Positions 1 through 10,255 of a stretch of 64,000 nucleotides of DNA are shown here, piece after piece. The notes under the pieces were generated by a model that worked only from the letters and a program-made list of their open reading frames with translations, did not search any database and was not told the DNA's origin. The stretch is from Sporomusa silvacetica DSM 10669 (lineage in GTDB: Bacteria > Bacillota > Negativicutes > Sporomusales > Sporomusaceae), in the NCBI RefSeq assembly GCF_002257705.1, contig NZ_LSLK01000059.1:1-64000 (forward strand), given 5' to 3'. Every line of letters begins with the position of its first letter. Positions within the stretch are counted from its first letter, which is position 1. Position numbers and translations under genes: made by a program.

Positions 1-360
1 ACATTGGGGTTTCTCAGAAGGATGTGTTGATCCGATTCGCTATAGAATATATTACTCACTAAAATTCCGCCTCCGGTAATTAATAATTTCATTATAGACA
101 TTTATTCGCTCTATGAACATACAAAAAACCCGATACGGACTTTTTAATAGTGTCCATTATCGGGGTACCGGTTCACGCTCAAACAGTACGGATTTTTTAA
201 CGGAATACCGCCCGGCTTTTCAGCTTTTGGAGGCTTCAGGCCTAGACTTTTTGTTACTTTTGTGGCAATGACAAAAGTAAAATTTCCCGCCTTGTATTCC
301 AATGACTCAATTTAAGACAGTATCATCGTCCTCTGTCTATGTACATAAATGGCTATAATC
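1..360. other. non-coding left edge
   Basis: No convincing gene is seen here on either strand. The only clear structure is the hairpin at 123-164. A stretch at about 225-290 resembles generic low-complexity intergenic sequence. A gene running in from the left edge cannot be excluded for the first 100 bases, but no long open frame supports one. Confidence 0.4.
123..164 (-). terminator. rho-independent terminator downstream of the autotransporter gene
   Basis: Read on the minus strand, CCCGAT and GGAC arms pair with GTCC and ATCGGG and are followed by six T. It lies about 200 nt past the autotransporter stop codon, so it probably ends that transcript. Confidence 0.6.
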
Positions 361-3300
361 CTAGAAGCTCCACCGGCAGCCGGCGTTGACCTGCCAGTTG
401 CTGCGGACATCGCCGCCGAAGAGTTTTTCCACATTGAAATAGCCATTGCTGTGATCGCTGAGCTTGGCGGTCATTCCCAGGATAAATTCATACCAGGTGC
501 CGCCCATATCCTGGCTGTAGGCAAGTGTATCGGCCTGGATATTTTCTTTGCCGTTAAACTCATGCAGCACTGACAAAGACGAATACAAGTGATTGCCGTT
601 GGTTAGCTGTTTGCCGATACCCAGACCCAAACGTCCGGTCAGGGAATTAATACCGTTTTGGCTGACATTCATGCCCGAACTTGTGGTGTAATCTACACCG
701 TTGATATGGGCGTAGGTCAGTTCGGCCTGCGGCTCCAGATACCAGCCGTTTTTCAGTTGTTGGCGGTAGCCGTATTCGACAGATAAGCTGCTTGTCCAGG
801 TTTTATAATCGGCAGTCGAGTAGTTGTCGCTTAAGTCGGTCACATGATAGTCGCTGGTTAACCGTCCGTGTTTGGCGATAATATCGTAATAATGGCCGTC
901 CTTGCCGATCCAGGTTTTGTACAAGGCAAGATCAGAGGCCTTGCTGTTGCCGCCGCCCCGGCTAAAGCTGTTGTCGGCAGTGGTATAGCTGAGCGCGCCG
1001 CCAGTATAGACTTTGCCGTCACTCACCTGTCTGCCGGTGTCATAGCCTAGCTGTATGCCCTTGTAATCAGATTCCACTTCACTGTATTTGGTATTGCTGA
1101 CATTGCCGGCATAAAGCCTTGCCCAGACACCTTCCTTAGTATCCGGGACTGTTCGCCAAGGCGTTTTCTGAGGTGGTTGACACTTGTCTGCATCAACTCA
1201 GCCTGGCTGCTGGCGGAACTTGCGGCAGCTTTGGTATTCATGCTGACGCCGAGATTGAAGCCGGTGACAGTTGAACCGTCAAAAACAGGTACATAGGAAT
1301 ACGCCTTACGTTCGCTGGTAACTCCGGTCAGCGTCAAACTGCCGGAACTAAGCGGTGAATAGCCGCTGCCAATATTGTGATAGCCTAGCCCGGAAAGACT
1401 GTCCATAACCGGGTCATAGGTAATGGCTACTCCCAGCCTGGTGATGCCGGTTGTAGACGAAATGGCAAGTGTATCACCGGTATTGTTATTGAGGTCAGTG
1501 TTGATTTTAACCGTGCCGCCGCTACCGCTCAAACTGCCGATAGTCAGCGTCCGGTAAGAAGTCCTGGTGGTATTATCCCAGGTCAGGTCGATGATGCCGC
1601 CGTCAAGGGTGAGGGCGCTGATGTAGTCGCTGCTCGAAGTGTACGAGGAGTAGTTGGTGTAACCTGCATTCTCCGGGTTTTGCGTGCCGTTACTATTATC
1701 GTAGACCGGCTGCCATACTGCGCCGTTGGCCAGGGTCAGATTGACTGTGCCAGTGCTGTTGGTTAGCACATTGCCGCGCAGGTAGGAACTGTTGTTGTTA
1801 AGCGTCAGGGAGATGGTGGCATCGTTAGACGCTGCCACATCGCCGGTGAGACGGACAATATGAGAACCGGACTGATTGATGCTGATGGTGCTGTTGGCAG
1901 CGTACAGCGCATAGGCATAGGCATCGTCAGCAGCAGTGCCGTTTGCCGTGCCGCCAGTTGCTGTGGCGGTAATGATGGCATCACCATATAAATTAACAGT
2001 TGAACTGTCGCTGGCATAGATTCCGTAGGCCTTGGCATTGGCATTCGCTGATGTGCCTGTCGCTATGCCGCCGGTTGCAGTAGTCGTTATAGTGGTATTG
2101 CCGTTGATTATTGTGGATCCATATAATCCATACGCATACGCAGACGCAGAAGTAGATGCATCCGTAGAAGTTGCGCTGCCGCCGGTTGCTGTTACCGATA
2201 TATTTGCATCGCCGTTTATAGTTGTATTACTAGTCCAGTTATTATATATTCCATACGCAGACGCATACCCATACACATTTGCAGACGCCTGCGCATACGC
2301 ATCCGCAGATGCATCAGTATCTGCAGATACTGATGCATCTGCGGATGTTCCCCTGCCGCCTGTTGCTGTTACCAATATATTTGCATTTCCGTTTATAGTT
2401 GTACTACTAGTGTTCTCATTAGATATTCCACACGCATGCGCACTCACATCCACATCCGCAGACACATCCGCAGACGCATTCGCAGACGCATTCGCAAACA
2501 CAGACGCATCTGTAGAAGTTGCGCTACCGCCTGTTGCTGTTACCAATATATTTGTATCGCCGCTTATAGTTGTATTACTAGTGCTTGTATTAGATATTCC
2601 ATACGCAAACGCAGATGCAGCCGCATCCGCATACGCATGCGCAGCCGCACCCGCATTCCCATACGCAGACGCATACGCAGAAGTGGAAGTTGCGCTACCG
2701 CCTATTGCTGTTACCGATATATTTGCATCGCCGCTTATAGTTGTATTACTAGTGCTTGTATTAGATATTCCATACGCGTGCGCATACGCATACGCATACG
2801 CACGCGCAGACGCAACCACATTCCCAGGCGCAGGCGCAGACGCAGACACAGACGCAGAAGTGGAAGTTGCGCTACCGCCTATTGCTGTTACCAATATATT
2901 TGCATCGCCGCTTATAGTTGTATTACTAGTGTCTGTATTAGATATTCCATATGCAGCCGCAGACGCATTCGCATTCGCAGACGCAGCCGCATACGCAGAC
3001 ACAGACGCAGAAGTGGAAGTTGCGCTACCGCCTATTGCCGTTACCGATATATTTGCATCGCCGCTTATAGTTGTATTACTAGTGTTGTCTGTATTAGATA
3101 TTCCATCCGCAGCCGCATACGCATATGCAGACGCATCTGCAGCCGCAGAAAAAACAGTGCCGCCAATTGCTGTAGCCGTTATCGGAAGATAGCTGCCTGC
3201 CAGGTTCTGCAAAGTTATTCCCGTGTAGCCGGAGTTATAAAATCCATACGCTGTTGCGTTGGCACCTCCGCTTGGTGACCATTTGCTATTATCCGCTATT

Positions 3301-3503
3301 CCGGTAATACTTGTTGCAGTGATTGTCGTATAAGTTCCGTCAACCTGATAACCATAAGCCTTACTGGTTGTAGCCGTTTTGGTATCAGACGCGTTGCCGA
3401 TATTGATTTCTGCCGCGTACCCGGATGCAGCACAGGACATGCCGAGACAGAGACCCAGAATAATTTTCTTGGTTAATTGTTTTTTTCGCAATAGTTTCAG
3501 CAT
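361..3503 (-). pseudogene. autotransporter with Ala-rich repetitive passenger, frameshifted before the beta-domain
   Basis: This is a type V secretion autotransporter of the outer membrane. The start at 3503 follows an AGGAGG box; the protein opens with a basic signal peptide (MLKLLRKKQ, hydrophobic core, ASGYAAE cleavage region). A long passenger follows, made of beta-helix-like segments (GDANISVTAIGG type) alternating with Ala/Ser/Tyr-rich linkers. The C-terminal barrel (361 to about 1140) ends in WSF with a terminal Phe, as outer-membrane barrels do. The frames part near 1140-1147: the passenger frame runs on to a stop at 1047, while the barrel frame contains KEGVWARLYAGNVSNTKY upstream of its first Met. 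One extra C in the CCC at 1145-1147 (minus strand) would join them. It is either a real inactivating frameshift or a sequencing error. Confidence 0.85.
2090..3165 (-). repeat. tandem passenger repeats, about 150-180 bp unit
   Basis: At least six copies of a conserved block (encoding TTISGDANISVTAIGGSATST-like sequence) begin near 2166, 2350, 2514, 2685, 2862 and 3012. They are separated by variable hexamer-rich tracts (GCATACGCAGAC type) encoding Ala-rich linkers. Conserved blocks with variable-length linkers suggest expansion and contraction by recombination. Long open frames on the opposite strand here are only shadows of the periodic composition. Confidence 0.85.
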
Positions 3504-3602
3504 TATATTACCTCCTGATATGTCCGAACACGCCAAAGTACTTGCGTCGGTTGGCGATTAACAATGATATATATATTTTAGCAAAGCAGGAAAAAAATAC
3601 TA

Positions 3603-3618
3603 CTGTACTAAAGTACAG
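3603..3618. promoter_or_regulatory. 16-bp palindromic operator-like site upstream of the autotransporter
   Basis: CTGTACTAAAGTACAG has perfect 7-bp arms around a 2-bp centre. It lies 100 bp upstream of the autotransporter start; an AT-rich stretch with TAAAAT between them may hold the promoter. The same site, read from the other strand, occurs at 20036-20051 upstream of the pentapeptide gene and the large cluster. A shared dimeric repressor or activator is inferred. The regulator is not visible. Confidence 0.6.
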
Positions 3619-3784
3619 GTAAGGAATTTTTACAGGGTGAATTGGGGTTGGAAGACAAGTGACGGTTCCTCGACTCATAATACGCCTTCCAATCTATACC
3701 ATTGTTTACTATTCTAGCTAAATCTGACAATCTCCTTGTGCTTAAACATCATTGTCGTTTTTTTGATTTAAAATCATATTCTTG

Positions 3785-3905
3785 TTCGCCTCCACCGCCT
3801 ACACTCCCAATAAAGCAAAAAACCCGCGAAATTCGCGTGACTTTAACCATAAACTCGCCAAGAGTACAAATTATAAGCATAAAGTTGCCAGAAGTTCAAA
3901 GTCAG
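3785..3905 (+). repeat. copy of a dispersed mobile-looking element (inverted partner of 21437-21565)
   Basis: The order is CGCCTCCACC (3787), ACCCGCGAAATTCGCG (about 3825), then two imperfect direct copies of a 17-mer like CATAAACTCGCCA (about 3850) and TAAGCATAAAGTTGCCA (about 3870). The same elements in the same order occur on the minus strand at 21565-21437, so the two copies face each other across the large cluster. The rest of 3619-3785 shows no gene. Confidence 0.55.
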
Positions 3906-3919
3906 TATGCCTGTAACCC

Positions 3920-3960
3920 AAAAATAGAGGTTAATGGATGATTGTCCGTTAACCTCTATT
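3920..3960 (-). terminator. rho-independent terminator after the ompH remnant
   Basis: A perfect 12-bp stem (AATAGAGGTTAA with TTAACCTCTATT) is followed on the minus strand by a T run. It starts 3 bp past the stop of the ompH/skp remnant, marking it as that gene's old terminator. Confidence 0.75.
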
Positions 3961-3962
3961 CG

Positions 3963-4187
3963 TTATTTACCCGCTATTTTCTTCAATACATTGTCCGTAA
4001 TATCCTGACCGCCGTAGATAGTAGAATTCTTATCTACCACCATAGCTAGTTTCTTAGCCTCTGCTACTGCTTTCACCGCGGCATTTACCTTTTTCCTTAT
4101 GCCATTTAACAGTTCCTGCTTCTTTTGCTACAGTCCTTGGTTAAGCTGCTGCGAATAAGCTTTTTTCTCATCTTCTGCCTTTAGCAT
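3963..4187 (-). pseudogene. OmpH/Skp-like periplasmic chaperone, C-terminal remnant
   Basis: Translation of the minus strand gives a charged helical stretch (KAEDEKKAYSQQLNQGL), an in-frame TAG, then QKKQELLNGIRKKVNAAV and a C-terminal YGGQDITDNVLKKI followed by TAA. The helical Lys/Gln/Glu pattern with a DITDxVLKKI-type end is typical of OmpH (Skp) proteins of Negativicutes, which chaperone outer-membrane proteins in the periplasm. The signal peptide and N-terminal half are missing and the TAG breaks what remains. Its own terminator survives. From 4188 to 4344 nothing else is recognisable. Confidence 0.65.
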
Positions 4188-4344
4188 AGCTGATATGATA
4201 CATAAAAGCCTATTATAATTTCAGATTGATAATGTTTCCATTTAAACAACTTCTCTGCCATTAACTCTTACCTCGTATTTCATAATTACGGAAAGAGTAT
4301 ATCATTGTTTTATTTTTTGCACCAGAACCTTTAATTCCAAATGA

Positions 4345-4391
4345 AGCAGAAAAGCCCTGCCAAATTTTCGAAATTTGACAAAGTCTCTGCT
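4345..4391 (-). terminator. possible hairpin at the 3' end of the large cluster
   Basis: AGCAGA pairs with TCTGCT and an inner CAAATTT pairs with AAATTTG, about 60 nt past the last gene of the cluster. There is no strong T run, so this may be an mRNA-stabilising stem rather than a terminator. Confidence 0.35.
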
Positions 4392-4449
4392 GTTTCTCCC
4401 ACTTCGGTAATCATTATTACCACAAAATGGATTTTTTCCCAGATATAAA

Positions 4450-7400
4450 TCACGCAGCGCCAATATCGCAAAACTCCGGCGGCGCCTGCAACACATCAAC
4501 AGCTGATGCTGCCATTCCGCTCAAATCGATAGTTGCGTCAGCGGCAAAACCATTGTCGGACAGAGAGGCCAGTATGGCAGCCCGCGCCTTTACAACCGAA
4601 TCTGACATAATGCTGTTCATTAGATCGGCCAACGGATTTTGGCTTGAAGCCGTGTTGGCCGGAGGAGTGAGATTAGCCCACAGGCATTCACGTTCAATCG
4701 GTTCACTACAGAGCACCCCTGCATTGGGTAGACTCAATTCGTAATATGTGACGGGTGCAGGTCTAACAGATATGCCGACAGGCACATTCTTAATTGTTCC
4801 GGCACTCGGTCCTTTGACCTCCTGTTGGCTCCACAAAGCCTCGGGGACGCCGGTCGTCACAACTTCAGCCGTTAAATATCCGGCCGGTACAACCTGCCAG
4901 CTTTGTTCCTCTGCCTGCCGTTCGACAACGACCACATGAGTAGCGGTCAACTGAGCTACTCCCATCGGACGTATGCCGACAGCCGTACCGTACGCGCCAG
5001 TGTCAAGTCCCGTCCCGTTAAATTCTACGGCGGTAGCAGGAATAGACGTATTGGTAACCAGGCAGAATTCCTCCGGGTTAATAATCCAACAGCCCCCTTC
5101 ACCCGCCGCAGACACGTCCTTGATCAAGCCGCCTCCGACTCGCGTGCGGCACACCGTTGGTAAAGACGCTACATCCCGCACCGCTTTTAGGGACTGTTTT
5201 TCATTTCCAGCGGATAAATTATGCAAAAATGACTGGGAAAACTCCTCCCATGTCAAAACTCGTGGGTTTACATTAGCGGTATTGCCAAAGGAAATGGTGA
5301 ACGAAATAATCCACCAATTGATTCTGGCTTTACAGGCAAAATCAGGGCCCCATATATGCAATTTAGCACCTAGTTCCACCTTGAATGTTTTAGAACAGCC
5401 GAAAATCGAAATCCGGTACGAGGCGCCTACCGACACGCCTAACTGTATATCGTAATGGAAGGGTTCCCATTCAATGAGAAAATCGGCGTCTGCCGTGAGC
5501 CAAGCCTTTAAGTTGCCGTCATGGAATTCGAGATTAAGACGGCCCCCGGCCATCACACACGACGGGGTGATAGCGAAATACCCAGTACCCGTCAAGCTGA
5601 GACAACTGGACATCATCCAGTTGATACCTAGCCGCGCCACAGCCGGATAATGCTGCGGTTTGATAAATTGCGGATGATAGCCGCCGACGCTTACCACAAA
5701 ATCACCGGTGTGTTCACCGGCAAACCACATGTAAAATGCGGCCTCACCAATCAAATGACAAGCTTTATCCAAGATGTAGGACGCCGAGGTCAGAGCGGCC
5801 GTAATGGACAACGCTCCTTCCGCCGGTGAAAAAATAGCAGCAAGCGCTAGTTCCACATGGGCGATAGTCCTTGGTGTCTTGGCCGGCACATCCAAAATGG
5901 ATAGCCCGAGCAAGGCCACTTCAAAGGTAGTGCCGAACTTGGCAACCACCATTGCAAAAGAATTCAACAATTCAAAGGTGGTAAACCGAATACCCGCCGC
6001 CAGCCAATACTCACCGACAGATGGATATATACTTGCACTCATAGCTTGGAGTGCCTGGGCGGGTGAACTTTGCGGGGTTAAATCGCCCTGGCCCATCACC
6101 GCCTGTATCAAGGGGAAGGTTGCCACATCTTTAGCAAGCGGTATGCTAAGTCCCCGATTATAGCCAAAACCGCCCGCCACGCCGGTCACAAAGAAACAGG
6201 GAACCCCACCTATCGGAGCGGCCAACATGGCGTAAATAAACATCGAAGGTTCTCCGCTCCGGTATACCGCATACGATCCCAAGCCGGTTATGGCGAAGTC
6301 TTCAAACCGAATGACAGCCATACCATTGAACTCGTACTGCAATTCAGCCGGACAAGGCTTGCTATTTTCAAACCCGCCTGTTAACACTACCGGTCCTTGC
6401 TTAAACGAAATATCCATTCCATCCAGAGAAAATCCTATATCCGCCGGATCGGCAATTGCCATTCCCAGCGACAAGCCCTCTAGATCCACCGCCAGCGCAG
6501 CTGCGCTTAATCCGGCGTCAATCATAACCCAAAACTTGCCCTGGCTATAGGTAAAACCCAATCGCCGAAATGAAATCGGTCCAAAAGTGCGCTGAATGTT
6601 GATCCATACCCCGCCACTACCAGGCGCTTGCTCATCCCGGACAGCTATGGTGTCAACCAGAGCATCCGCGCGCGCCTGATAGGCGGCCGCATGTCCTACT
6701 GGTAACGTCACTGTCTTGACTTCATCCACCAATTGAATTGTCGCCTTAAACGTAACACCTTTGGTCACGGCAAATGGTTTACTATCCGCCGTAGAAACTG
6801 ATTGAACCGCGCCGGGAAGCGACGGCAAATCCGGGACTTGGAAGTTATCAAAAGCGGCGCTGGCCACGAAAATGCGAATTTCCTGCAGTGTGACGCAATC
6901 CACACAGTGCAGTTGCTGCCCGATCACCGGCAAATCCGATAGATTCAGATCTCCGCGATAGTCCACGCCTAAAACAGCGCCGCGCACGTTATCTCGCGTA
7001 TTGGCCGTAACGAAAAACGCCTCGCCATAGTTGACCGACTGCGCTGCTAGCACCATACGGCTCGGTTTAGCAGTAGCGGCCGGATAATAATAAAAGGCAG
7101 CGCTCTTTAGGGCCAAATCTAATTCCGGCGGCGGCGAGTCCACCGTCAGCCCGAACACTCCGGCCAGATCGGCGACGCCCAATGACTCACCCTCTTTGCA
7201 TTGCCAACTCCCGCAAAACACATTTTGATCTTGTCCCATATCATAGCGGACAGTAAAGACAGATGAACCGATATTCAAATCTCCTTCAACATAGCCGGTC
7301 ATCTTGCGGACATTGTCAATTACTTCCGAACAAATATCCACCGTTCCCTGTATGCTGAACTCAATACCTGCGCCGGACGTATTCGTTTCACTTACCACCG

Positions 7401-8937
7401 TCTCGCCGTGAAAGGTAAATTTCAGCGTCTTGGTATTAAAAGATACGGCCAGATTGGTGATGATAATAGCCGGAACGGCAGCGGGCAGCGCTGGTAAGCC
7501 TAACAACTCAAGCAATTCATCGGTCAACACGGTTAGCGAAATCTCCTGCCCCGCGCCGCTCCCTGAAAAGGTCCAACCGTCATCTTGGGAGGCCTGCTCC
7601 GCCGTCACCAGAATATCCATCCCTGCAAGGTTAATCTTACCCGTAATAGACCCAGTAACTCCGCTCTCAGCCCCACCCGTATAGGTCAGATACGCCAGCA
7701 CTTGTTCAATAGCCAATACCTTATCGCCATAGATGCTTAAATTCCAGTCATCCGTCACTTCTATACCTAAGCTGTAGGAGCAGTCTTGAGGGTAAGCGCT
7801 CAGCGTCAGCATGGTAATATCAGTATCTGGAAAGTTATCGGCGAAGCCAAAGTAAGTTATAAACAAGGACTTAAAGCTAATGGTATTGCCGGGCGCCAGA
7901 CTTCCGCCAAATTGAAAGTCCGGCAGCCTGGTGGACAAATTAAAACGTAAGCCATGTAAAGTCACATGACTATTCATCAAAATATCGTTTAATTTTTTTG
8001 CCGACAGATCAAAGCCGATTATAACCCCATCTATAGCGATTTCGTCAATGCCCAGCGTTTGCAGACCGGACTGTACGCTTTGTTGGAGCTCTCTCCCCCC
8101 CGCCAGACCGGCCAACGCCCCCAATCCCGGCAGGATATTGCCGTCTGTGGGCAACAGCCTTGCTTCCCAGTTATTCTGGTCCTGCAAGGCGATAATGATT
8201 GTATAGTCATTACCCGCCACGCCAACTACGCCGTGGATATTGCCGCCGTAACAAACAATCACTTGCTGGTCAGATGCAACCGAATACTGCGCCTGCACGG
8301 TAAAACCCATCTGCTCTATCGCGGCGATGCCTGAAATAATTGTCCAATCGCCGTTGATATTGGAAGAAAGCGTCACCTGCGTCGCCACGGCAGGAGAAAA
8401 ACCAAAGCTCACCTGCATTCCTGACAAGGGAACGATCTCAAAGGGATCACCCGTCGGCAAAAAACCGCCCAGCCGTTGCCCTGATACAAAACCGACCAAC
8501 TCTGCCAAGGAATACTTGTCTTCCACCACCCCAGATAGACTAAAATCCAACGCCGAAGCATCTGTCAGCCTTCCCATCACCGCAATTTGCTTATCCTGTA
8601 TAAGAAGATATCCGATTACCTGCAGTCCGGCGCTAATCGGATCCGTCCCAGCTTGCGAAAACTGCAGAGTGCAGACGATGCTGGTAAGCTGCTCTCCGCC
8701 AAACCCTTGCACGGGCCAAGCATCCTCCACGCTCCCCGTTACCACCAACATGTCTGTCTGCGAATCGTCAAAATTCACATTCTGCAGCAACAACTTTCCT
8801 TGCGGCAACGCAGCCAGAAAGCTATTGACGGGTTCTATCGGCAATAGCGCCGGAGTTGCGGTCAAATTCCCCTGATCCACAGCCTGCTTTAGACTCGCCT
8901 GTAATGCCGCTAAATCATGTATGTCATCGCCAAGCAT
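4450..8937 (-). CDS. giant DUF6603-like protein (1495 aa)
   Basis: This is the last and longest gene of the minus-strand cluster. An AGGAAGG box precedes the start. No signal peptide or obvious membrane helix is seen. The first half (to about residue 650) has repeating beta-rich units with ITNLAVSFNTKTLKF-type strands. The central and C-terminal half (about 700-1260) has the glycine- and aromatic-rich pattern I associate with DUF6603, for example GLGSYAVYRSGEPSMF, GGFGYNRGLSIP and a long run of barrel-like strands ending near INWWIISFTISFG. The last 200 residues look like a separate tail. DUF6603 has no established function; assignment rests on recalled pattern, not a search. Context suggests a structural or scaffold role in a multi-protein assembly. 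Confidence 0.7.
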   Translation of the reverse strand: MLGDDIHDLAALQASLKQAVDQGNLTATPALLPIEPVNSFLAALPQGKLLLQNVNFDDSQTDMLVVTGSVEDAWPVQGFGGEQLTSIVCTLQFSQAGTDPISAGLQVIGYLLIQDKQIAVMGRLTDASALDFSLSGVVEDKYSLAELVGFVSGQRLGGFLPTGDPFEIVPLSGMQVSFGFSPAVATQVTLSSNINGDWTIISGIAAIEQMGFTVQAQYSVASDQQVIVCYGGNIHGVVGVAGNDYTIIIALQDQNNWEARLLPTDGNILPGLGALAGLAGGRELQQSVQSGLQTLGIDEIAIDGVIIGFDLSAKKLNDILMNSHVTLHGLRFNLSTRLPDFQFGGSLAPGNTISFKSLFITYFGFADNFPDTDITMLTLSAYPQDCSYSLGIEVTDDWNLSIYGDKVLAIEQVLAYLTYTGGAESGVTGSITGKINLAGMDILVTAEQASQDDGWTFSGSGAGQEISLTVLTDELLELLGLPALPAAVPAIIITNLAVSFNTKTLKFTFHGETVVSETNTSGAGIEFSIQGTVDICSEVIDNVRKMTGYVEGDLNIGSSVFTVRYDMGQDQNVFCGSWQCKEGESLGVADLAGVFGLTVDSPPPELDLALKSAAFYYYPAATAKPSRMVLAAQSVNYGEAFFVTANTRDNVRGAVLGVDYRGDLNLSDLPVIGQQLHCVDCVTLQEIRIFVASAAFDNFQVPDLPSLPGAVQSVSTADSKPFAVTKGVTFKATIQLVDEVKTVTLPVGHAAAYQARADALVDTIAVRDEQAPGSGGVWINIQRTFGPISFRRLGFTYSQGKFWVMIDAGLSAAALAVDLEGLSLGMAIADPADIGFSLDGMDISFKQGPVVLTGGFENSKPCPAELQYEFNGMAVIRFEDFAITGLGSYAVYRSGEPSMFIYAMLAAPIGGVPCFFVTGVAGGFGYNRGLSIPLAKDVATFPLIQAVMGQGDLTPQSSPAQALQAMSASIYPSVGEYWLAAGIRFTTFELLNSFAMVVAKFGTTFEVALLGLSILDVPAKTPRTIAHVELALAAIFSPAEGALSITAALTSASYILDKACHLIGEAAFYMWFAGEHTGDFVVSVGGYHPQFIKPQHYPAVARLGINWMMSSCLSLTGTGYFAITPSCVMAGGRLNLEFHDGNLKAWLTADADFLIEWEPFHYDIQLGVSVGASYRISIFGCSKTFKVELGAKLHIWGPDFACKARINWWIISFTISFGNTANVNPRVLTWEEFSQSFLHNLSAGNEKQSLKAVRDVASLPTVCRTRVGGGLIKDVSAAGEGGCWIINPEEFCLVTNTSIPATAVEFNGTGLDTGAYGTAVGIRPMGVAQLTATHVVVVERQAEEQSWQVVPAGYLTAEVVTTGVPEALWSQQEVKGPSAGTIKNVPVGISVRPAPVTYYELSLPNAGVLCSEPIERECLWANLTPPANTASSQNPLADLMNSIMSDSVVKARAAILASLSDNGFAADATIDLSGMAASAVDVLQAPPEFCDIGAA

Positions 8938-9001
8938 AGTACACCTGCCTTCCTGTTATTCGGGCTAACTACTCAAGAGAGCATTACTCAGACAGCAACC
9001 T

Positions 9002-10228
9002 TTATAACTCCACATGTTTATTCCCTTCATCCACGACCCATGGATGTTGAGAGCTATAATAAAAAATTACCCTAAAGTGCGTGGCAGCGGTAAGCGGTCT
9101 TTTCGATTCTTCTTCACTAACAGTCAAGACAATATCTCCGGCCGGCTCATGCCTCGTATTGTCCGGCCCGCTCCACTTACCACCAACCACAACCTTGTTC
9201 GAGTTGTATTGCGCATAATCTCTCCAACTCTCCGTATTTCTGTCTTCTGTCAAAAAACATAACCGCACATCGCTATTTTGTAATGTATCAATTACGCGCT
9301 GACTTGGAAGATACTCATCGCCATACTTTTTATCACATCCTGTTGATATAAACGCTACGGCTGGCTTTAGCCGATTTACAAACTGCTGTGATGTCGATTT
9401 AGCAGACCCGTGGTGGCTGACTTTAAATGCAAGCACGCGCCCTTCTGCATTCCCCTGCGGATTTAGATACTGCATGATGCCGGGAGTATTGTCTTTTCCA
9501 TCTTCCTGAGCGCTTTCAATATCTCCCCCCAGATAATAACGGAAATTATTAAATTGCACTACAAAAGCCAAGCTTTTTTCATTTGCACTATCCGTAAGAA
9601 CCCCGCTTTGTAATCGCGCTGTAGTTCCGTCACTTTGTAATACATATTGATTTGCCGCAATGCAAGTCATGCGAGGCGCGCCGTCTGGAATAACTCCGTC
9701 GACACCATCCCATAGAATATCCTTACCAACCAGCCAGTCCGGTTGCTGCAAGCCGACCATCTCCATATCTTCTTGGTTACCCGTTGCAATCAAATCCAAT
9801 GAACTGACAACATTCTCTGTTACACGCAGCCTATTGTAAATACTATCTTCGTACAGTTTATAACCTGAGTCTCCTGCAGCAATGGACTTCAGGTATTTAA
9901 CATCTCCTTCTGCTGTTCGTTTTTTTGTGATCCTAACGGTATTAGGTATGCCCTGATCATAAATGCGAGTATTCAAGTAATGATCATCACCTAGCAATAG
10001 CAACCCACGTAATCCATTAAGATGATCCTCATCATAATGGGTGGCAACCATTACATCTAATTTATTGCATTGCGTTATATTATGAACATCCTGTGTTGCA
10101 TCTAACAGCCCTCCATCAACTAAAACCGACCTTACCTTAGGCTCAGCGACGCCTACCTCTCTAGCTACGATTAGCGTAGAATCACCCCGACCGACATCAA
10201 TATGATGAATTTTCAATTGCCAAGCCAC
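9002..10228 (-). CDS. ComEC/Rec2-like metallo-beta-lactamase-fold hydrolase (408 aa)
   Basis: A soluble metallo-beta-lactamase-fold protein. The metal-binding HYDEDH (HxDxDH type) lies near residue 63; later motifs are GGDIE and SHHGS, in the order seen in ComEC/Rec2 C-terminal hydrolase domains and their stand-alone relatives. The N-terminal KIHHIDVGRGDSTLI strand is also typical. A GTG start follows GGAGGGGG. The membrane channel of true ComEC is absent, so DNA uptake is not implied; a phosphodiesterase or nuclease-type hydrolase is the family inference. It sits 27 bp after the second Ig-like gene and 64 bp before the DUF6603-like gene. It is the only clearly enzymatic member of the cluster. 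Confidence 0.85.
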   Translation of the reverse strand: MAWQLKIHHIDVGRGDSTLIVAREVGVAEPKVRSVLVDGGLLDATQDVHNITQCNKLDVMVATHYDEDHLNGLRGLLLLGDDHYLNTRIYDQGIPNTVRITKKRTAEGDVKYLKSIAAGDSGYKLYEDSIYNRLRVTENVVSSLDLIATGNQEDMEMVGLQQPDWLVGKDILWDGVDGVIPDGAPRMTCIAANQYVLQSDGTTARLQSGVLTDSANEKSLAFVVQFNNFRYYLGGDIESAQEDGKDNTPGIMQYLNPQGNAEGRVLAFKVSHHGSAKSTSQQFVNRLKPAVAFISTGCDKKYGDEYLPSQRVIDTLQNSDVRLCFLTEDRNTESWRDYAQYNSNKVVVGGKWSGPDNTRHEPAGDIVLTVSEEESKRPLTAATHFRVIFYYSSQHPWVVDEGNKHVEL

Positions 10229-10255
10229 TTTTCCCCCTCCAGTCTCCTAATTCAT

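Noticed and set aside
2032..3278. Long plus-strand open frames across the autotransporter passenger
   Set aside because: They arise from the periodic Ala-linker DNA read on the other strand. The minus strand has the signal peptide, ribosome-binding site and outer-membrane barrel.
3603..3618. LexA (SOS) box
   Set aside because: It fits CTGT-N8-ACAG loosely, but Firmicute LexA sites are different and neither downstream gene is a DNA-repair gene. Kept only as an unassigned operator-like dyad.
9002..10228. Competence gene comEC
   Set aside because: Only the soluble hydrolase domain is present. The membrane channel domains and other com genes are absent.
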